A model generated the notes under the pieces. The model was given only the letters and a program-made list of their open reading frames with translations. It was not told where the DNA came from and searched no databases. This document shows positions 33,296-45,503 of a stretch of 64,000 nucleotides of DNA, piece after piece (position 1 is the stretch's first letter; the number at the start of each line of letters is the position of its first letter). The position numbers and the translations under genes were made by a program. Source of the DNA: Paracamarosporium sp. OC-R06-R3. Its lineage: Eukaryota > Ascomycota > Dothideomycetes > Pleosporales > Didymosphaeriaceae. Location: NCBI GenBank assembly GCA_019828545.1, contig JACVRA010000022.1, forward strand, positions 372,001 to 436,000. Direction: 5' to 3'.

Positions 33296-34321
33296 CTATT
33301 CCTCCACAGCCGGCAAGCACACACCGCAACTGCAAAAGTCCGTGTGGTCGCAATGATTGTCGATCCGATCCTCTATCCTGCGATCACGGTCCTGCCCAGG
33401 CATGATTTTCCTCTGATCGTGATACTGCTTATGCGTCAGCTTCCACGGCCGACTCATCGTCTCCCCCTCTCTCGCCTTCTTCAGCTTCAACAACTCTCTC
33501 ATGACCTCAATCAGGAACTCCCTCGGCAAAACACCTTCTTCCATCTCTTTATCCAGCCACTCAATCTTGCCCCTGTAAATCCAGATATCTACCAATAACT
33601 TCCTGATCGGGCTATCGGGGCTCGTGCCATCGTACAGCACACCGATTTCCTCATTGCTAGGGTATAGCGTGCGCGAACCATCAGTCCCGCGTGCATTGAG
33701 GACGTAAACGTCTGCGATGGCATTCATAAAGGGAACGTCGAGGAGATAGCCGCCTAGTATGTACGCATGGGCTAGCACGGAGTAGTGCGCACTTCGCTCG
33801 TCCATGGAATCAGGAAGAAAAGGGGTTTCGGGAAGGATGGCAAGTTTTCCGGTGTAGATCCACGTGCGCCAGAGTGCGAATGCCTCGGGGTCTTGATCCG
33901 TGAGTTCAATGGCACGCGATTCGTCTTCTGCGGACTCGTCTTGTATCTGGGCTCGGTTGAACTTCATCAGGCTGTGGAAGTAGTCTGTGTGGTCACTAAT
34001 AACATGCTCATGGATTTTGAAGCTCCTTTGAGATTCGTCTTTGCCAACCTTGATGGTGATCAGGTCGCAATCCAGTCTGTACCGGTGTCAGCGAATAAGT
34101 CGACACACAACGTTGCTGTGTAGATATTCGCCTGATCCAAAGGCTCTCCTTGAGACTCACCTCAAAGCACTGACTGCCACTCGCTTGTCCTCAATCTTGC
34201 TTGGTGATTTCAAAGATGTCGCCTCTTCAAACGCCGTCCTCGGCCGTTTTCGTATCCCAATGGTCGATCCAGAACCATAGCTTGACCCAAAGGTGAACGT
34301 TACGTCGGCGAGACCTGACAT
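33296..34321 (-). CDS. BTB/POZ-like domain protein
   Basis: Exons 34321-34161 and 34076-33296 (minus strand) give 313 residues, with an 84-bp intron. After a polar N-terminus (MSGLADVTFTFGSSYGSGS), the BTB core reads LITIKVGKDESQRSFKIHEH and VISDHTDYFHSLM, with a clear HE.V...S.YF pattern, then ALWRTWIYTGKL. The C-terminal part has IGVLYDGTSPDSPIRKLLVD followed by IW, the motif shared with the BTB-like genes at 19757 and 29171. The last 40 residues are Arg/Asp/His-rich and end in a Cys pair. The first ATG in frame is 34321. Function unknown. Confidence 0.82.
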
Positions 34322-34774
34322 TTCCTCTTCGCTCCAAAGCTTTCTTCGATCGCCCTTCGCCGACAACTCACGGATACAATCTCTTATTCGCAAATCGGCG
34401 ACTCAAGCGTGCTGCGCCGCTTACTCACGTGCTGTTCTTGCTTAGCGCGGGCGGGCGAGAAAGTTTACTGCATATGCTCGGCTTATGCTGGAGAGAGCCC
34501 AAAGGTGCTAAAGGTTGAAAGCCGCTTGCTGTTCTGGGGTTAAATAGGGTCAAAAGTGGTCTGGTCCAACGACGAGACGTGGTCGTCTTCCGGGGATATG
34601 TGGGGCTGACATTCATGCTCTAACCCGTTTAAAATTAGCCTGGCTTTGCCGTGCGATCGTCAGGTCGCCCCTCCGCATTCAACAAGTGGAAATGAACTCT
34701 ATTTTCACATAAATCCAACGCAGATTTTGAAGGTTCTTGTCTATAGGAGACGTACACACGCATGGAGCGCGTTC
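34322..34774. other. Intergenic, no gene seen
   Basis: 453 bp separating two minus-strand genes. It should hold the BTB-like gene promoter and the 3' end of the PTH11-like gene. Confidence 0.45.
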
Positions 34775-36206
34775 TTAAAAATCTACCTTGGCATCATTCA
34801 TCGACCTCCCCTCCTGTGTCTCCATACTCTTCCTCTCCGACTTGACTGACACCGTGACTTCTTGCAAAATACCGTGATAGCTCTGCAAGATATTCTCTTG
34901 GCTCCCATTTTCACTATCCCTATCCCTGTTTTCACCGGGCCCGCTCACCACCGCCGTGTTATTGATCCACTTCGACCCGGCCTTATCGCTCATGCTGCCT
35001 AGAGGTATGCTGTTGTGATGTGTCGGCCGTGAGTTTGTTCCCAATGGTCGCGATCCGTACTTTGTGGCGCCTGTAGGGCTGTATGAAGATCCCAAGAGCT
35101 TCGGCATGTAGTGTCGCAGAAATGCTTTGAGTGCTGGAGCGCCAGCAATGAAGATCGAGATGTTGAGTTCGATGAAAGACCAATTAAGCGGCGTGATGAT
35201 GTTGACGGTGGGGTCGGAGGAGAGGAGTGATTTGAGCGCGATGAGTCGGATGATGCCAGCGACGCAGGTTCTGACGTTGTTAGTTAGCTATGGCTGCGAT
35301 GGTTCGTGAACGATCTGATGTGTAAACTGCGGAACCGACTAAAGGGTAGATGTGGCACGAGAATAAATAGAAAGAACCACGTACAGTCCACCAAGTCCAA
35401 AAAGGGCGCAAAGGCTGATACGCTGTCGAAGTGGCATGTGTAGTCCCCATAAGATGTTGATGGGGAGCAGAAGTATTATAACGTCGGTAGCCAGGCTGAC
35501 AGCTCCATTGGCATAGTAAAAGTCGGTGATGTTAATGCAAGTTGCGCCAGCTTTTTTGCTATCATCCCATAACGCAGATAACGGTATACATTGTAAAAGA
35601 ACGGTTACGACGCTGCCGATACCGAAGCCGATGACGACGAAGATACCGATGTATACGAGCGCGAGGAATGCTGCTCCGGTCGAGAGCCGTGTGTAGAAGG
35701 ATAGAAGCGAAAGCTTGATGAAAGTTGAGGAGACGCTATACGTGGCCGAGGACGTGAGGATAAGCTTGGAACTGTTAGATTTGAAGGTTTTATACAATGT
35801 GAGGGCATGTACCTTCTGATACGGGGCGACGTGCTCGGGCTTCTGCTCTCTGAATGGGCGACCCAAGCCGTACGAAACCGCTGGGATGCTTTAGCATACA
35901 GGAGGCACAAGCAACGTGAACGAAGCACATACCTGCTATGGGAGTGACTGAGCAAACTATAGCAAAGATCTAGATAACTGCGTAAGTCAAAGCTATCGCC
36001 TCCTGAGTAGCAAAACGCACTGCACCAATGGTAATCAGGTCTGCAAACATATCAGCAAAAGCGCTATATAGAATGGATTTCCACAACTTACAATCGTCTA
36101 TGCCGACGTTCTTAAGAATCAATGTGCGCGTGTATATCCGTAGAGAAATAGAAACCACGGTAATGGAAACGAAAACAGCGGAAAGGACAATGAGATCAAC
36201 AACCAT
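34775..36206 (-). CDS. PTH11-like / fungal rhodopsin-domain integral membrane protein
   Basis: Exons 36206-36092, 36040-36021, 35969-35933, 35880-35385 and 35270-34775 (minus strand) give 387 residues. The second exon is 20 nt and the third 37 nt. Together they rebuild GIDDYLITIGAIFAIV and AAVSYGLGRPFREQ, the conserved DD...YGLGR pattern of the family. Seven hydrophobic helices are recognisable, including SSTFIKLSLLSFYTRL and NGAVSLATDVIILLLPI; the C-terminal tail of about 110 residues is polar. Relatives are plasma-membrane proteins; Magnaporthe Pth11 acts in surface sensing, but most members are uncharacterised. The 51-nt intron 2 is in phase and ends with a stop, so retaining it would truncate the protein. 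The N-terminus is short for the family. Confidence 0.8.
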
Positions 36207-36907
36207 ATTGTCCTGATACCATCAAAAATTACATGATACAAAGGGCCGACCGACTTTTTGGGTAACGAAAGAGACACATATATCGCGGATCAGTTTTAAG
36301 GAGAACCGTCTACAAAACTCCTGCATGCAATACTGCTAGTCAGAAAATACGAGGCGAGGGCGCCATCTGGATCACTTTGCGGTACTGGACGCTACCAACC
36401 AATGCGGAAGAGCACTGCAGATCCATGATCCTCCAGGACTAAGTTTCGGCTGCTTGGGAACCGTGCGAGAAATAGATGAATCATCGATGACTGGAGGCGA
36501 CATCTTCGCATATAATATGACAGCCGTCACGGGTGGCTACGTTAGTCGTTGCAAGGACATGAGTCGTGGAGTGTCCCGGCTCTGTAATTCCGCAGTCTGG
36601 GGTATGTGTGGAGTCAGGGCGAGCTCACCGGATTCGTGGGATAAGGCTGAACCCAGGCATTGTGGAGCGCATCTGCAACCGACCCTGGTGCTACTTACCA
36701 ATGTGGTAACTTCACGACAGTGTACCATGGCTTGCTATTCCGGACCCGCGAACCTTGCATCCTAGTAGATCGAGTCAATGCGCCCTGCGGCTTTGTCCGC
36801 TCACACAATCCAAATAACAGATTTAGAAGTCGAAATGATATAATTAAAATTCCACCCCGAAAGGCGCTACATGTGAAAAAAGTCTTTAGCGCGACGTCCA
36901 ATCAATC
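36207..36907. other. Intergenic, no gene seen
   Basis: About 0.7 kb upstream of the PTH11-like gene and downstream of the DUF2985 gene. No coding frame supported. Confidence 0.5.
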
Positions 36908-39101
36908 TCATGGATACGCGCTCTGTTCCTCGCCGAGCTGCTTCCCTTTTCCCTTATCCTCCGAATGCCGATGCCGATGGATATGTAAGCTGGTTCTCCC
37001 CTTCTTGCTACCTTCTTCATTATCTTCCTTCTCACTCTCGCTCTCCTTTTCCTTCTTCTTTTCTATGTGGTGCATAGCCTCTTCTGTCAGCTCTTGTCTA
37101 TTCATGCGTTCCAAGACATCCTTCTTCCTAGTCCGATGATCTCCGATCGTGATGAGGAGACCAGCTGTAGCGTTGCAAGTAATGGAGCAGCAGAGGATTA
37201 CGGTGGTAACGGCAAATGGCCTTATTTTATAATACCAGCCCCATGTGACGGCCCCAAGCGAGATCTGGAGCAAGGAATGGCAGTCCAAAAGTACGACAAT
37301 AGCGACCAGCAAGCGCAACGGAAAAGCGTAATGTGTATCCGTCTCGTGCGGCTTGTAAAAAGAATGCGACTTGCAGAATTTCGCTTCGTGGTATTCCAGC
37401 TTGGCCTGCTGCTTAGGCGTAAGCACCGTGAACTCCCACTGCTTCTCAGGATCATTGGGGTCGGCATTGTTTGCGCCAGCCATGGGAGCGTTGTTGGATG
37501 GTAGATCGTTATGGTCGCGAAGTTCGGGAAGCAGGTCCTTCTTTCGACGTGACCACGTGAAGTGATGATAGTGTGCGATGAAGATCATGTGGTATGTATC
37601 GATGGCCCGGAAAGGTGCGAGGCCGTCACCCACAATGGCAAAAAGGGCGACCAGAACGCTATCAATGATGTGAACAACGTAGATCTGCCGACCGCCGACA
37701 TTGATCCAGCCGATCAAAAAGAGGACCCAAGCAAGACCGAATAAGGTGATGAGCGTCGCGTACAGAGTCACTAAGAAGCCGAGTGCTGCAAACGTTGGTT
37801 AACGAGCCTACAGGTTTGAGGGAAATGCTTACGTCGTCGAACATACTGTCCAAAACCCCTCATAGAGCGCTTAAACCTCGACCGTCGCGAATGCAACATG
37901 TGTCTGACATGATCATTCAGCTCTTTCTTGTCTTCCTTTGACCAGCCCTCAAGGGTTGTACCGTGAGGAAGCACAGCGTAGCGTGAGTCGCTCATTCGCG
38001 AGTCAATGGTAGCTAGCGTAGCCATTGTACCCTCAGTCTGAGTACGCTTCAAGCGAGGAGCATCGTCCTCTTGTGCCTGTTGTACAGGCCCCAAGATTCG
38101 GTTTATATCTTCCAAGCTCTCCCGTTCGCTGGGTGCGCGCTGTAGATTGTAGGTCGGCCGGCGGTTCACGAATCTGCCCAGATTGGGTACGAAGAGCGAG
38201 TTTTGAATATTGGTCAGGGATGTGAGAGTCTGCACTTCGGGGTCTGTCTTGGTCAGTAAACATTGCGCAGGCTAGGTGCATGCCTTCCATACCGACTGTG
38301 TCCAGGACGTCGACCATGTTGGATGAGTAATTGGTCCAGGGCCGTTCCCCAACGGCGGTTGGCGGTAGGCCAACTGCATCATCGGCATCATTGTCCTTCC
38401 CTTTCTTTGGTCTCAAGAAGCCCAGCTTGGCGGACACGGCGCTGGTTGCCCTCGAAAGCATGTTAGGCTCAGCCCGCGGGCTGTCTGACTCGGTCGACGT
38501 CGTGGAGCCTGTTGAGATGGGCTGCAGCTGGACCTCTTCCTCCAGGGCGGGCAATCGTGAGGGCGTCTGCTGCAGGAGATTGGTAGAACCATTCTGGCTG
38601 GCGTATTGCTGCTGCAGTTCTCCCGCTGAAGGCATCCGGCGGATCCCAATGCTGGACTGGCGCATGTTTACGACGGGGCGGCGCTGCGGTGCCGAATTGC
38701 TTCGTGCCCGCCCGTTCCGTGCTCTGTGTGAGTTGTCAGCGACTGCCTCTCTTTGTTGGCAAGGGAGGGGCTGCAGGGCCATACCCGGAAGTCTGCTGGG
38801 AACGGCTGGCATTGTTGCTGCGCGGCGTTGGCACGGGCTTGCCTGCATCGACCGACGATTGCAGCGAAGTGGGAGGCTCGACGGTAGGCTGGTACACAGG
38901 CTGGTCGGCGGGCACGGCGAAGTCGCGGGCAGCAGTGCCCAGGTAGCCCTCGTTCACAGCAGCGGTGCTGGCGTTGTCGTCCGGGGGCAGGGCCGAGTGT
39001 GGTTCCGAGAGGGAGGCGGGCCGTGGATCGCCTCGAGCTCGCGCGGCGCTCTCAGCGACTCTGTTGCGCGCAGACCGCGTCTTGACCTTGAGCTTGTCCA
39101 T
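36908..39101 (-). CDS. DUF2985-family multi-pass membrane protein
   Basis: Exons 39101-38785, 38723-38293, 38243-37833 and 37785-36908 (minus strand) give 678 residues. The first half is a disordered, Ser/Pro/Arg-rich cytosolic region with SNSAPQRRP-type segments. Then come a basic stretch (RSRFKRSMRGFGQYVRR) and hydrophobic helices in exon 4: LVTLYATLITLFGLAWVLF, VVHIIDSVLVALFAIVG, LLVAIVVLLDCHSLLQI and AVTTVILCCSITCNATAGLL. Between helices is DGLAPFRAIDTYHMIFIAHY, typical of DUF2985 as I recall it. The C-terminus is Lys/Glu/His-rich. The family is restricted to fungi and has no known function. A minor doubt is the acceptor of intron 1 (38723 chosen; it keeps the frame). Confidence 0.82.
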
Positions 39102-40248
39102 TTGCTGCGGTGCTCAATTCACGCTCAAGGGTTTAAAAAACATGGCGACCGAAGAGGCGCTTCCGGGTGCCAGGCTAGAGGGCGTCCGTCCTTGTTCTCG
39201 CCCTGGTACCACCAGTTAGCGAAGGCTGGGCGATGACTTCACAGGCTAACGCGATGACCAAGATTGCCTAAGCGGCTCCTCGCACATCCGGCTCCGTGTT
39301 TGGGGCAATATGAGGGCGTGTGATACCGGAGCAACAGGAACACCAGCTGGGCACGAGGAACGGCGGCCATGTTCCTCCCAGGCACATCTACGACGGCCAA
39401 TTGTGCCCTGGACGGCCCTGGCGACAGTTCGCTGGGCTGCGCGCATGGACCACCGCTTAATTAATTCCTTGATGTGCATCCCCTACTGCTTGGGTCCGTG
39501 GGCAGCGCGTGCATCACTGTGGGTGTCTTCTCTGCACTGTCCGTCGTACAGTACGCATGGAAATGTTGCCTAACGTAGTCCACCACTCGCCCTGCCACCA
39601 CAAGCTACCGGCTACCCGCCACGAAACGGGCCGTAGTGCTCACTCCGGTCCGTTAACCACATTGAACGCAGTGCCACCCACCATGAATACTCTCTTGGAG
39701 ATGGGTACATGCGTCCAGCACCGTGACACAACTTGGCACATATAAAGCATACTACCCTGGCACGCATCCCTCGACCATTCAAGTTAGACTGTGCCCAGTC
39801 TGCACATTTGCAGGTTTCTGCAATAATCGAGGTAACCCAAACACGCCGCTTCTGCCTCAAGGCATATTATGTAGACGTGCAACAGCCTCTTCCGTATGTT
39901 CTGAGGATGCTGAGGTGGCTGGCGCCTTGGCGGCCGCCGGGCTGTGATTGGCCCCAGCAACAAATGCGCACCGCACGGCGCAGAAGATTCCCGCACGCGC
40001 CGTTCTGTTCTCAGATTCATCACCTCTTCAGTAGTTGTGGTCCCGCGTAGCGAGTAAGTTTACCCCCATACTACCATTTCCCTCGTCCAAGACCCCGTCT
40101 TGCATGGCTACATTGCACAGAGCCCTGCCATCCGGGCGTCCCAGGCGCTGCCATTCAGCGGCCACATCCGTGCCATGCCGCCCGGCCTATATTGCTCATC
40201 ACTAACGCTGCCCCAAGGTACAGGAGTACGGTCCCGGTGCACGCGGCC
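39102..40248. promoter_or_regulatory. Long divergent intergenic region, DUF2985 gene and SPT10
   Basis: About 1.15 kb between outward-facing starts. It contains only short frames. Promoters and 5' leaders of both genes are expected here; a 5' non-coding exon of SPT10 near 40100-40220 cannot be excluded. Confidence 0.4.
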
Positions 40249-41855
40249 ATGCCTGCCATGCTGGAAGACCCGACTGCGCCCGTCTTTGTGCGAACGTCGG
40301 GCAATGTGCCTTATCCGCCGCCCGGTGGCCCGTTGCCCGTTGGCGTCGCTCCTCGTCAAGTGACTTTGCGCGATCGTGTGACAGTCGCAACCATCATACC
40401 ATTTTCCGCGCCTAATCAAGTCCCTATAACCCTCCTTGCCTACCTGTGCGACCAGCTAGGCCGCGAGATTGAAAAAGGGGATACCTATCCTATGGTCGAC
40501 CCGCTTCCACTCGAGCACTTTGGTCCATATTGGTTTGGTGTCTTCGGTGCCATCATGCTGTTAGGTGAGGTGCACGATGGACGACAGATACATGAAATGG
40601 CACGAAACGGTTGTGACTGGGAGAGGGAATGTTTAGGCAGCTTCTACATCAAGCCGAACTATCCGGGCCGATCGAGCCATGTGTGCAATGGTGGCTTCTT
40701 GGTTACGGATGCATCACGGAACCGCGGCGTCGGTCGACTTATGGGCGAGATATATTTGGATTGGGCGCCCAAACTGGTAAGTATACGCAAAAGTGCCACA
40801 TCACCTTAGGGCCAGCATTCGCCTAACTCCCATAGGGCTACACTTATTCCGTCTTTAACATTGTCTACGAAACCAACGTTGCTTCCTGTCGAATTTGGGA
40901 TGCGCTAGGCTTCAAGCGACTTGGGCGCGTCAAGGGTTGTGGAAACCTAAAGTCATATCCAGGCGAACTTGTTGATGCCATCATCTATGGTAGAGACCTC
41001 AGCCAAGACGACGAATTTGTCTCTGAAGAACGATTTGACAAGATCCGCTTCTATCTCAAGAATGGAAAATACCCACAGGGCGCCGATAGAGCAGAGAAGT
41101 CCCGCCTTCGTAGCGCTGCAACGCACTACAGGTTGTACCCGGGCGGCCCAGCAGGACCAGAACGTCTTATGCTCAAGGGCAAGGAGGTGATTTCAGATCC
41201 TCAACGTCAATACGAGATTGCTCGTGACGTGCATCACAAAGCCCACGGAGGTATCAACAAAACAACAGCCACAATAGCGGAGTCGTTCCACTGGGTACGC
41301 ATTAAGGAAACCGTAAGCCAGGTCATTCGCAACTGCCCGGAGTGCGGTGAGATGAACAAAGGTCTCGCCATCGAGAGGATACGAACTGGGCAGCCTACAC
41401 GATGGGCCTCGCAAGTACGTGACTCAGCTGAATCGGAATCCACGTCTTCTCTGCCCCAGCAATTCGTGTCGCCTCCGCCAGCTCGCCCGCTCGAGCAACC
41501 AAACTCCCCAAGTACCCAGCTTCAGATCGAAGCAGCCGCACAACACCAAGAATTCTATAACTTTGGCCAACAACACAATGATTTTGATTTGCCCGTCGAC
41601 CCTGCGCTTATGAATGGTGTCACGCCGACGCTGAACTTGGAGAATCTACCGCCATCACCGTTCCTTACGGCCAGTCAAAACCTTGCTCAGCCCATCGCTC
41701 AAATCCCGAATCTCGACCTGCCAGTGACGGACGTGCCCGCAGTGAAAACGCAGGCGGATGAAGACGTGGTTATGAAAGGAACTACCAGACGAGCGCCGAC
41801 TGCCCGTGAAGAGCTCCGACGCCGGCTGACGCGAGCCGGTTACGCAAAGCGATGA
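40249..41855 (+). CDS. SPT10: Spt10-like GNAT acetyltransferase with integrase-type HHCC zinc finger
   Basis: Exons 40249-40776 and 40836-41855 give 515 residues. The N-terminal half is a GNAT fold: GGFLVTDASRNRGVGRLMGE has the acetyl-CoA loop (R-x-x-G-x-G), and ETNVASCRIWDALGFKRLGR is the last strand-helix element. Around residues 305-347 lies an HHCC finger: HHKAHGGINKTTATIAE, then a CPEC pair. This resembles the N-terminal zinc finger of retroviral and retrotransposon integrases, as known for yeast Spt10. Spt10 binds histone promoters and activates them. The C-terminal 150 residues are Gln/Pro-rich and probably disordered. ATG codons at 40249 and 40258 are both possible starts. Confidence 0.88.
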
Positions 41856-42723
41856 AACACTCGGCACATCGAGCACATACACGTCTAGCACAGTGCCAAG
41901 AACGTGAACACATTCTGTTCCCCAAGGACAGGGACTGCGAAGTCCAACAGCATCTAAGCTTTACCATGATAGGAGTCTGTTGTGCATTTCAGCGACAAGA
42001 TGAAGCCATGAAGCAACGAAAGCGATACGTAGTTGCGTCGAGCTGCTTCTCTTTTGGAATTTGTGTGATTTTTTTTCTCTTCTTCTTCCCGCAAGATATA
42101 GCGCCGATCGAGCAGACGATGCGTGTGGCGGAACGCGCGTTTTATGCACCATAGAAGAGAACGCAAACAATACAGGCTTTTGCAAGCATTCCAACGTTGC
42201 CTTGGATCTTTGTGTCGCATTTGTATGGGTTCTTGCTTTATAATGATGCACTACGATCACAGCGAGCGTGTTTCGTCTGTTTGCATGACAATCACCGAAA
42301 CGCGTCCACACATGGTACTCGATTACGTCTTCAGCATGCAAATTGTTTAAATTTGCGTAGCACGTAACAAGCAGCTTATTCGTAGAGTTTAACAAGTGGC
42401 CCAGTGCGGTTTCTAGACGGTGACGGAAAGTGTAGATTCTGTTGATCCTCGCGATCTCCATTCTTCTACTGCTACTGATATACCATATCATCACAATCGC
42501 TACACCCTAAGCAGATGCAGGATTTTATACTACGCCCTTAAGTTATTAGAGAATTTGTGCATTGATCGTGTAATGCATCAATGCTGGACTTGTATGTCAT
42601 GATACCACCTACAAGCCTTGATCATTGATGTGTCCTTTCACCTCGTCTCTTGAGCCAATGCCGCGCGTCGACGTCATTCATGAATGTGCTTTTCACTAAA
42701 TCTTGACGAACAAGCAACTCATC
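41856..42723. other. Convergent intergenic region, no gene seen
   Basis: About 0.87 kb between SPT10 and APC2 stop codons. A minus-strand frame at 41961-42494 shows no domain. Confidence 0.5.
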
Positions 42724-45503
42724 CTACTTTTTGATACCCCAGACATCACCTCCAAGCGGCACCACCTTCCCTATACCTTCCATCTCGGCTAGCAGCGCTT
42801 TCACCTCATCAGCGCCAAAAGGAAACCCTCCCTGAACCATCATCCGCATCATCATCAAAATACGCATGACGGGCAGGCTCCCCTGATTCGTCAACATGCC
42901 AATGATAAAGCTCATGTACACGTCTTTTCTCTCGTTCAGCAAATCAGCCTGTGACTTGACGGTCGTCGACTGTGCGGCCTGCACCTCGGCAAGTTCTTGC
43001 GCCGCGGCTGCAGCATCCGAGTCTTTGGTTGAGGAGTCTAGGCGCTCAATGACCGTGTACGTATTCGGTGACACTTCTCTGAGGACTGACTTTCCTACCC
43101 AGAAAGCGAGTGCTTGTTGTACAAGTGATTCGTCCATCTCGAGCATCTCTTCGAGCTGCTCGGCATTCCGTGTAATACCTTCACTCTTTGCTTTTCCTTT
43201 CCCTTTGCCGACCCACTCTTCACCCGGCTGTGGCTGGAAGGCGTATACGACGCTGACCTGCCATGGCGTCAAGTGTTCAAAATCCTCGGTCCGGTCGTCA
43301 AATTCTAGTGTGATGTGGCTCTCGCCTAGAGCGTTCATCCAGCGCAGCTTGCGCATGCCCTTGATGCGTTCAAAGCGTGATTCGTATTCTTGCTGTAGGG
43401 ATTCGATCTGCGCAGGGACACGGAAAGTTTCGTCGCGGAGTATAGGCCAGAAGAAGGATGAGAGGATTTGTGCATTGAGTGCTGGACCCGACGTAAGTTG
43501 GGATAATGGTGTCGAGGCAGCCGCCCGTCGCGGCCGGGGTGTCCTAGGACCAAGAATTTCTGGCGTTTGTGGTGGTTGGTCCTGAGACTTGTTGCTGGTT
43601 GTCTGGATGGTCTCATTGATGCGCCTAGATTCGAGGACGTCACGTAACATGACCTCACATGCCTGCAATTTGTCCTCTCCGAGTCGGATCTTTATGAGTT
43701 CTAGGAGACGAATTTCCTTCTGGAATTCCGGGTCTTGACATTTCAGTAGATGATCACCTAGAATGTTCTTCAGTTCATTGATGAAGTCATCGCGATCCCA
43801 TAGCGACAAGAGGAAGTATATTACATCTTCCACTTTAGACTTTTTATATTCGGGCGATGCATCGTATGGAGGAGGTTGCCAGCTCATATCATTCCAGCTA
43901 GCCTCATCGTCAGCGTCTTCCGCATGTGCAAATGGTTTTGCCATTTCACTAGCAATTTCAAAGGACAGCTCTCCGCTGGACGCAAGTTTGACGCTGTTTG
44001 CATCGTTCAGATCGATGAGCAGACTTGATATAATGATACGAGCAGTATCTTCTCGGTCCTTGAGATACCTTCGAATTGGTCGTGCTACGCTTTGCAACAA
44101 GACACCTTTAGGCTCAAGCTTGTGGAAGGCACGAATTATGTAGATGTAAACATTCAAGATGTACGTTGTGGTGGCGCCCGGGTGCAACAGTCGTCGTGAA
44201 ACCTGACGTGAGAATCTTGTTTTGAGATGCTCTTTTGCACCGTCCAGTCGAAGATATTCCTAAAGCAGATGAATCAGTTCATACGTCGTCGAAGGGAACC
44301 GGACTAACCTTGAGATCCAATATAGCGCCTAAGCTTCGGTCCCAGTTAGTGACAAAGTCGAAGAGATCCTCGACTCTTGCCCGACCTAGTCTCGCCAAAG
44401 CCATTTCTTGCCACTGTTTGCGCTGTAGTGGCGGTACGGAAGTCGGTTGGCACTTGAGACACTCCAGGACTAGCTCGACTAGAGGAATGAATCCGCTCTC
44501 GATCCATAATCGTAATTGCGCCGTTACAGACTGCTTTGAGTACCAATCAACCTTGGCATAATGGCTCGCGATATAAGTGTCCAGTAGCTTGTTCATCGCA
44601 TGCGCCAAGGCTCGTTGGGCATTACCTTGTCCTAGGCCAACACGTTCGAGTCCAATCAATAAGCTCATCATCCGTCTGCGTACCTGCTTCGTATCAACAG
44701 GCTCGGTGTTGCCATGGACAATGTCATCCTGGTGTACCTGAAGCCGGAATTGTTTGCATGCTGCATCGTAGAGCATATAGCCTAGTGTCTTTGAAAAACG
44801 TTCCATGGGAAGGCTGTGCGCAAATGCAGCGTGTATCTCCCTCTCAAACTTATGTTTTGCAGCTTCCACCATACCGATATCAAAACCATCGGAGGACTTG
44901 CTGGCGCGAATTGTGACGTTGGCGGCGGCTTGCTCTATAAAGGGTAGGATGTGTTCATGAAAAGACTGAGAGTAGAGCTTCTGGGCTTGCGCAAACACTC
45001 GTTGAGTGTCTTCGAGGACATCCCAGGCATTGCGTGATTCGATATTCTACATGCGAGTCAGTATAGGAACCCTCTTCCCTGTCTCTAGTGTGCATTCATA
45101 CCTTGTTCCATGATTCTATTATTTCCTGTCTCACATGATTTGCGAAGTGTAACCGGGCCTCATTGGCATACCAATCTGCAATTCCTTCTTCGCTATCCTG
45201 GCTTGAGCCTTCCCCGACCAACAGATAACTCAACGACTCCTCGACATCTTGCGGTCTTTGTATTCTCTTTGAGACGTCATTGAGGTTCTTCGGCAGGCTC
45301 AAAAAGCGCGTTGCTGTGCTCCACGCAAGGTTGCGCCGCACAGCGCGATGTTGCGTGCCGCCGGCATTGGCGGCGTATGGGCTTCCGAAAGAAGCTCCAG
45401 GCGCAGTATATCCGAGATCAGGCGTCGCAATAGGTGTAGGGGCTGTGTGCGAGAGCGAGGGCACTGGGAAGACGGAGGCGAAGACCAGCGTCGTGTGATC
45501 CAT
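42724..45503 (-). CDS. APC2: Anaphase-promoting complex subunit 2 (cullin homologue)
   Basis: Exons 45503-45102, 45046-44309 and 44259-42724 (minus strand) give 891 residues. The N-terminal half is helical like cullin repeats. The cullin-homology region includes ILSSFFWPILRDETFRVP, then LRWMNALGESHITLEFDDR and LTPWQVSVVYAFQP. The C-terminal winged-helix domain (FIIGMLTNQGSLPVMRILMM) ends GGDVWGIKK, as APC2 proteins do. APC2 binds the RING subunit APC11 and forms the catalytic core of the ubiquitin ligase that drives anaphase and mitotic exit. Introns are 55 and 49 bp. Low-complexity segments near residue 600 (TPEILGPRTPRPRRAAA) are probably a loop. Confidence 0.93.

Noticed and set aside
35970..36020. 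In-frame stop in the PTH11-like gene, suggesting a pseudogene
   Set aside because: The stop is the last codon of a 51-nt GT-AG segment whose removal restores the conserved DDYLITIGAIFAIV pattern, so an intron explains it better.
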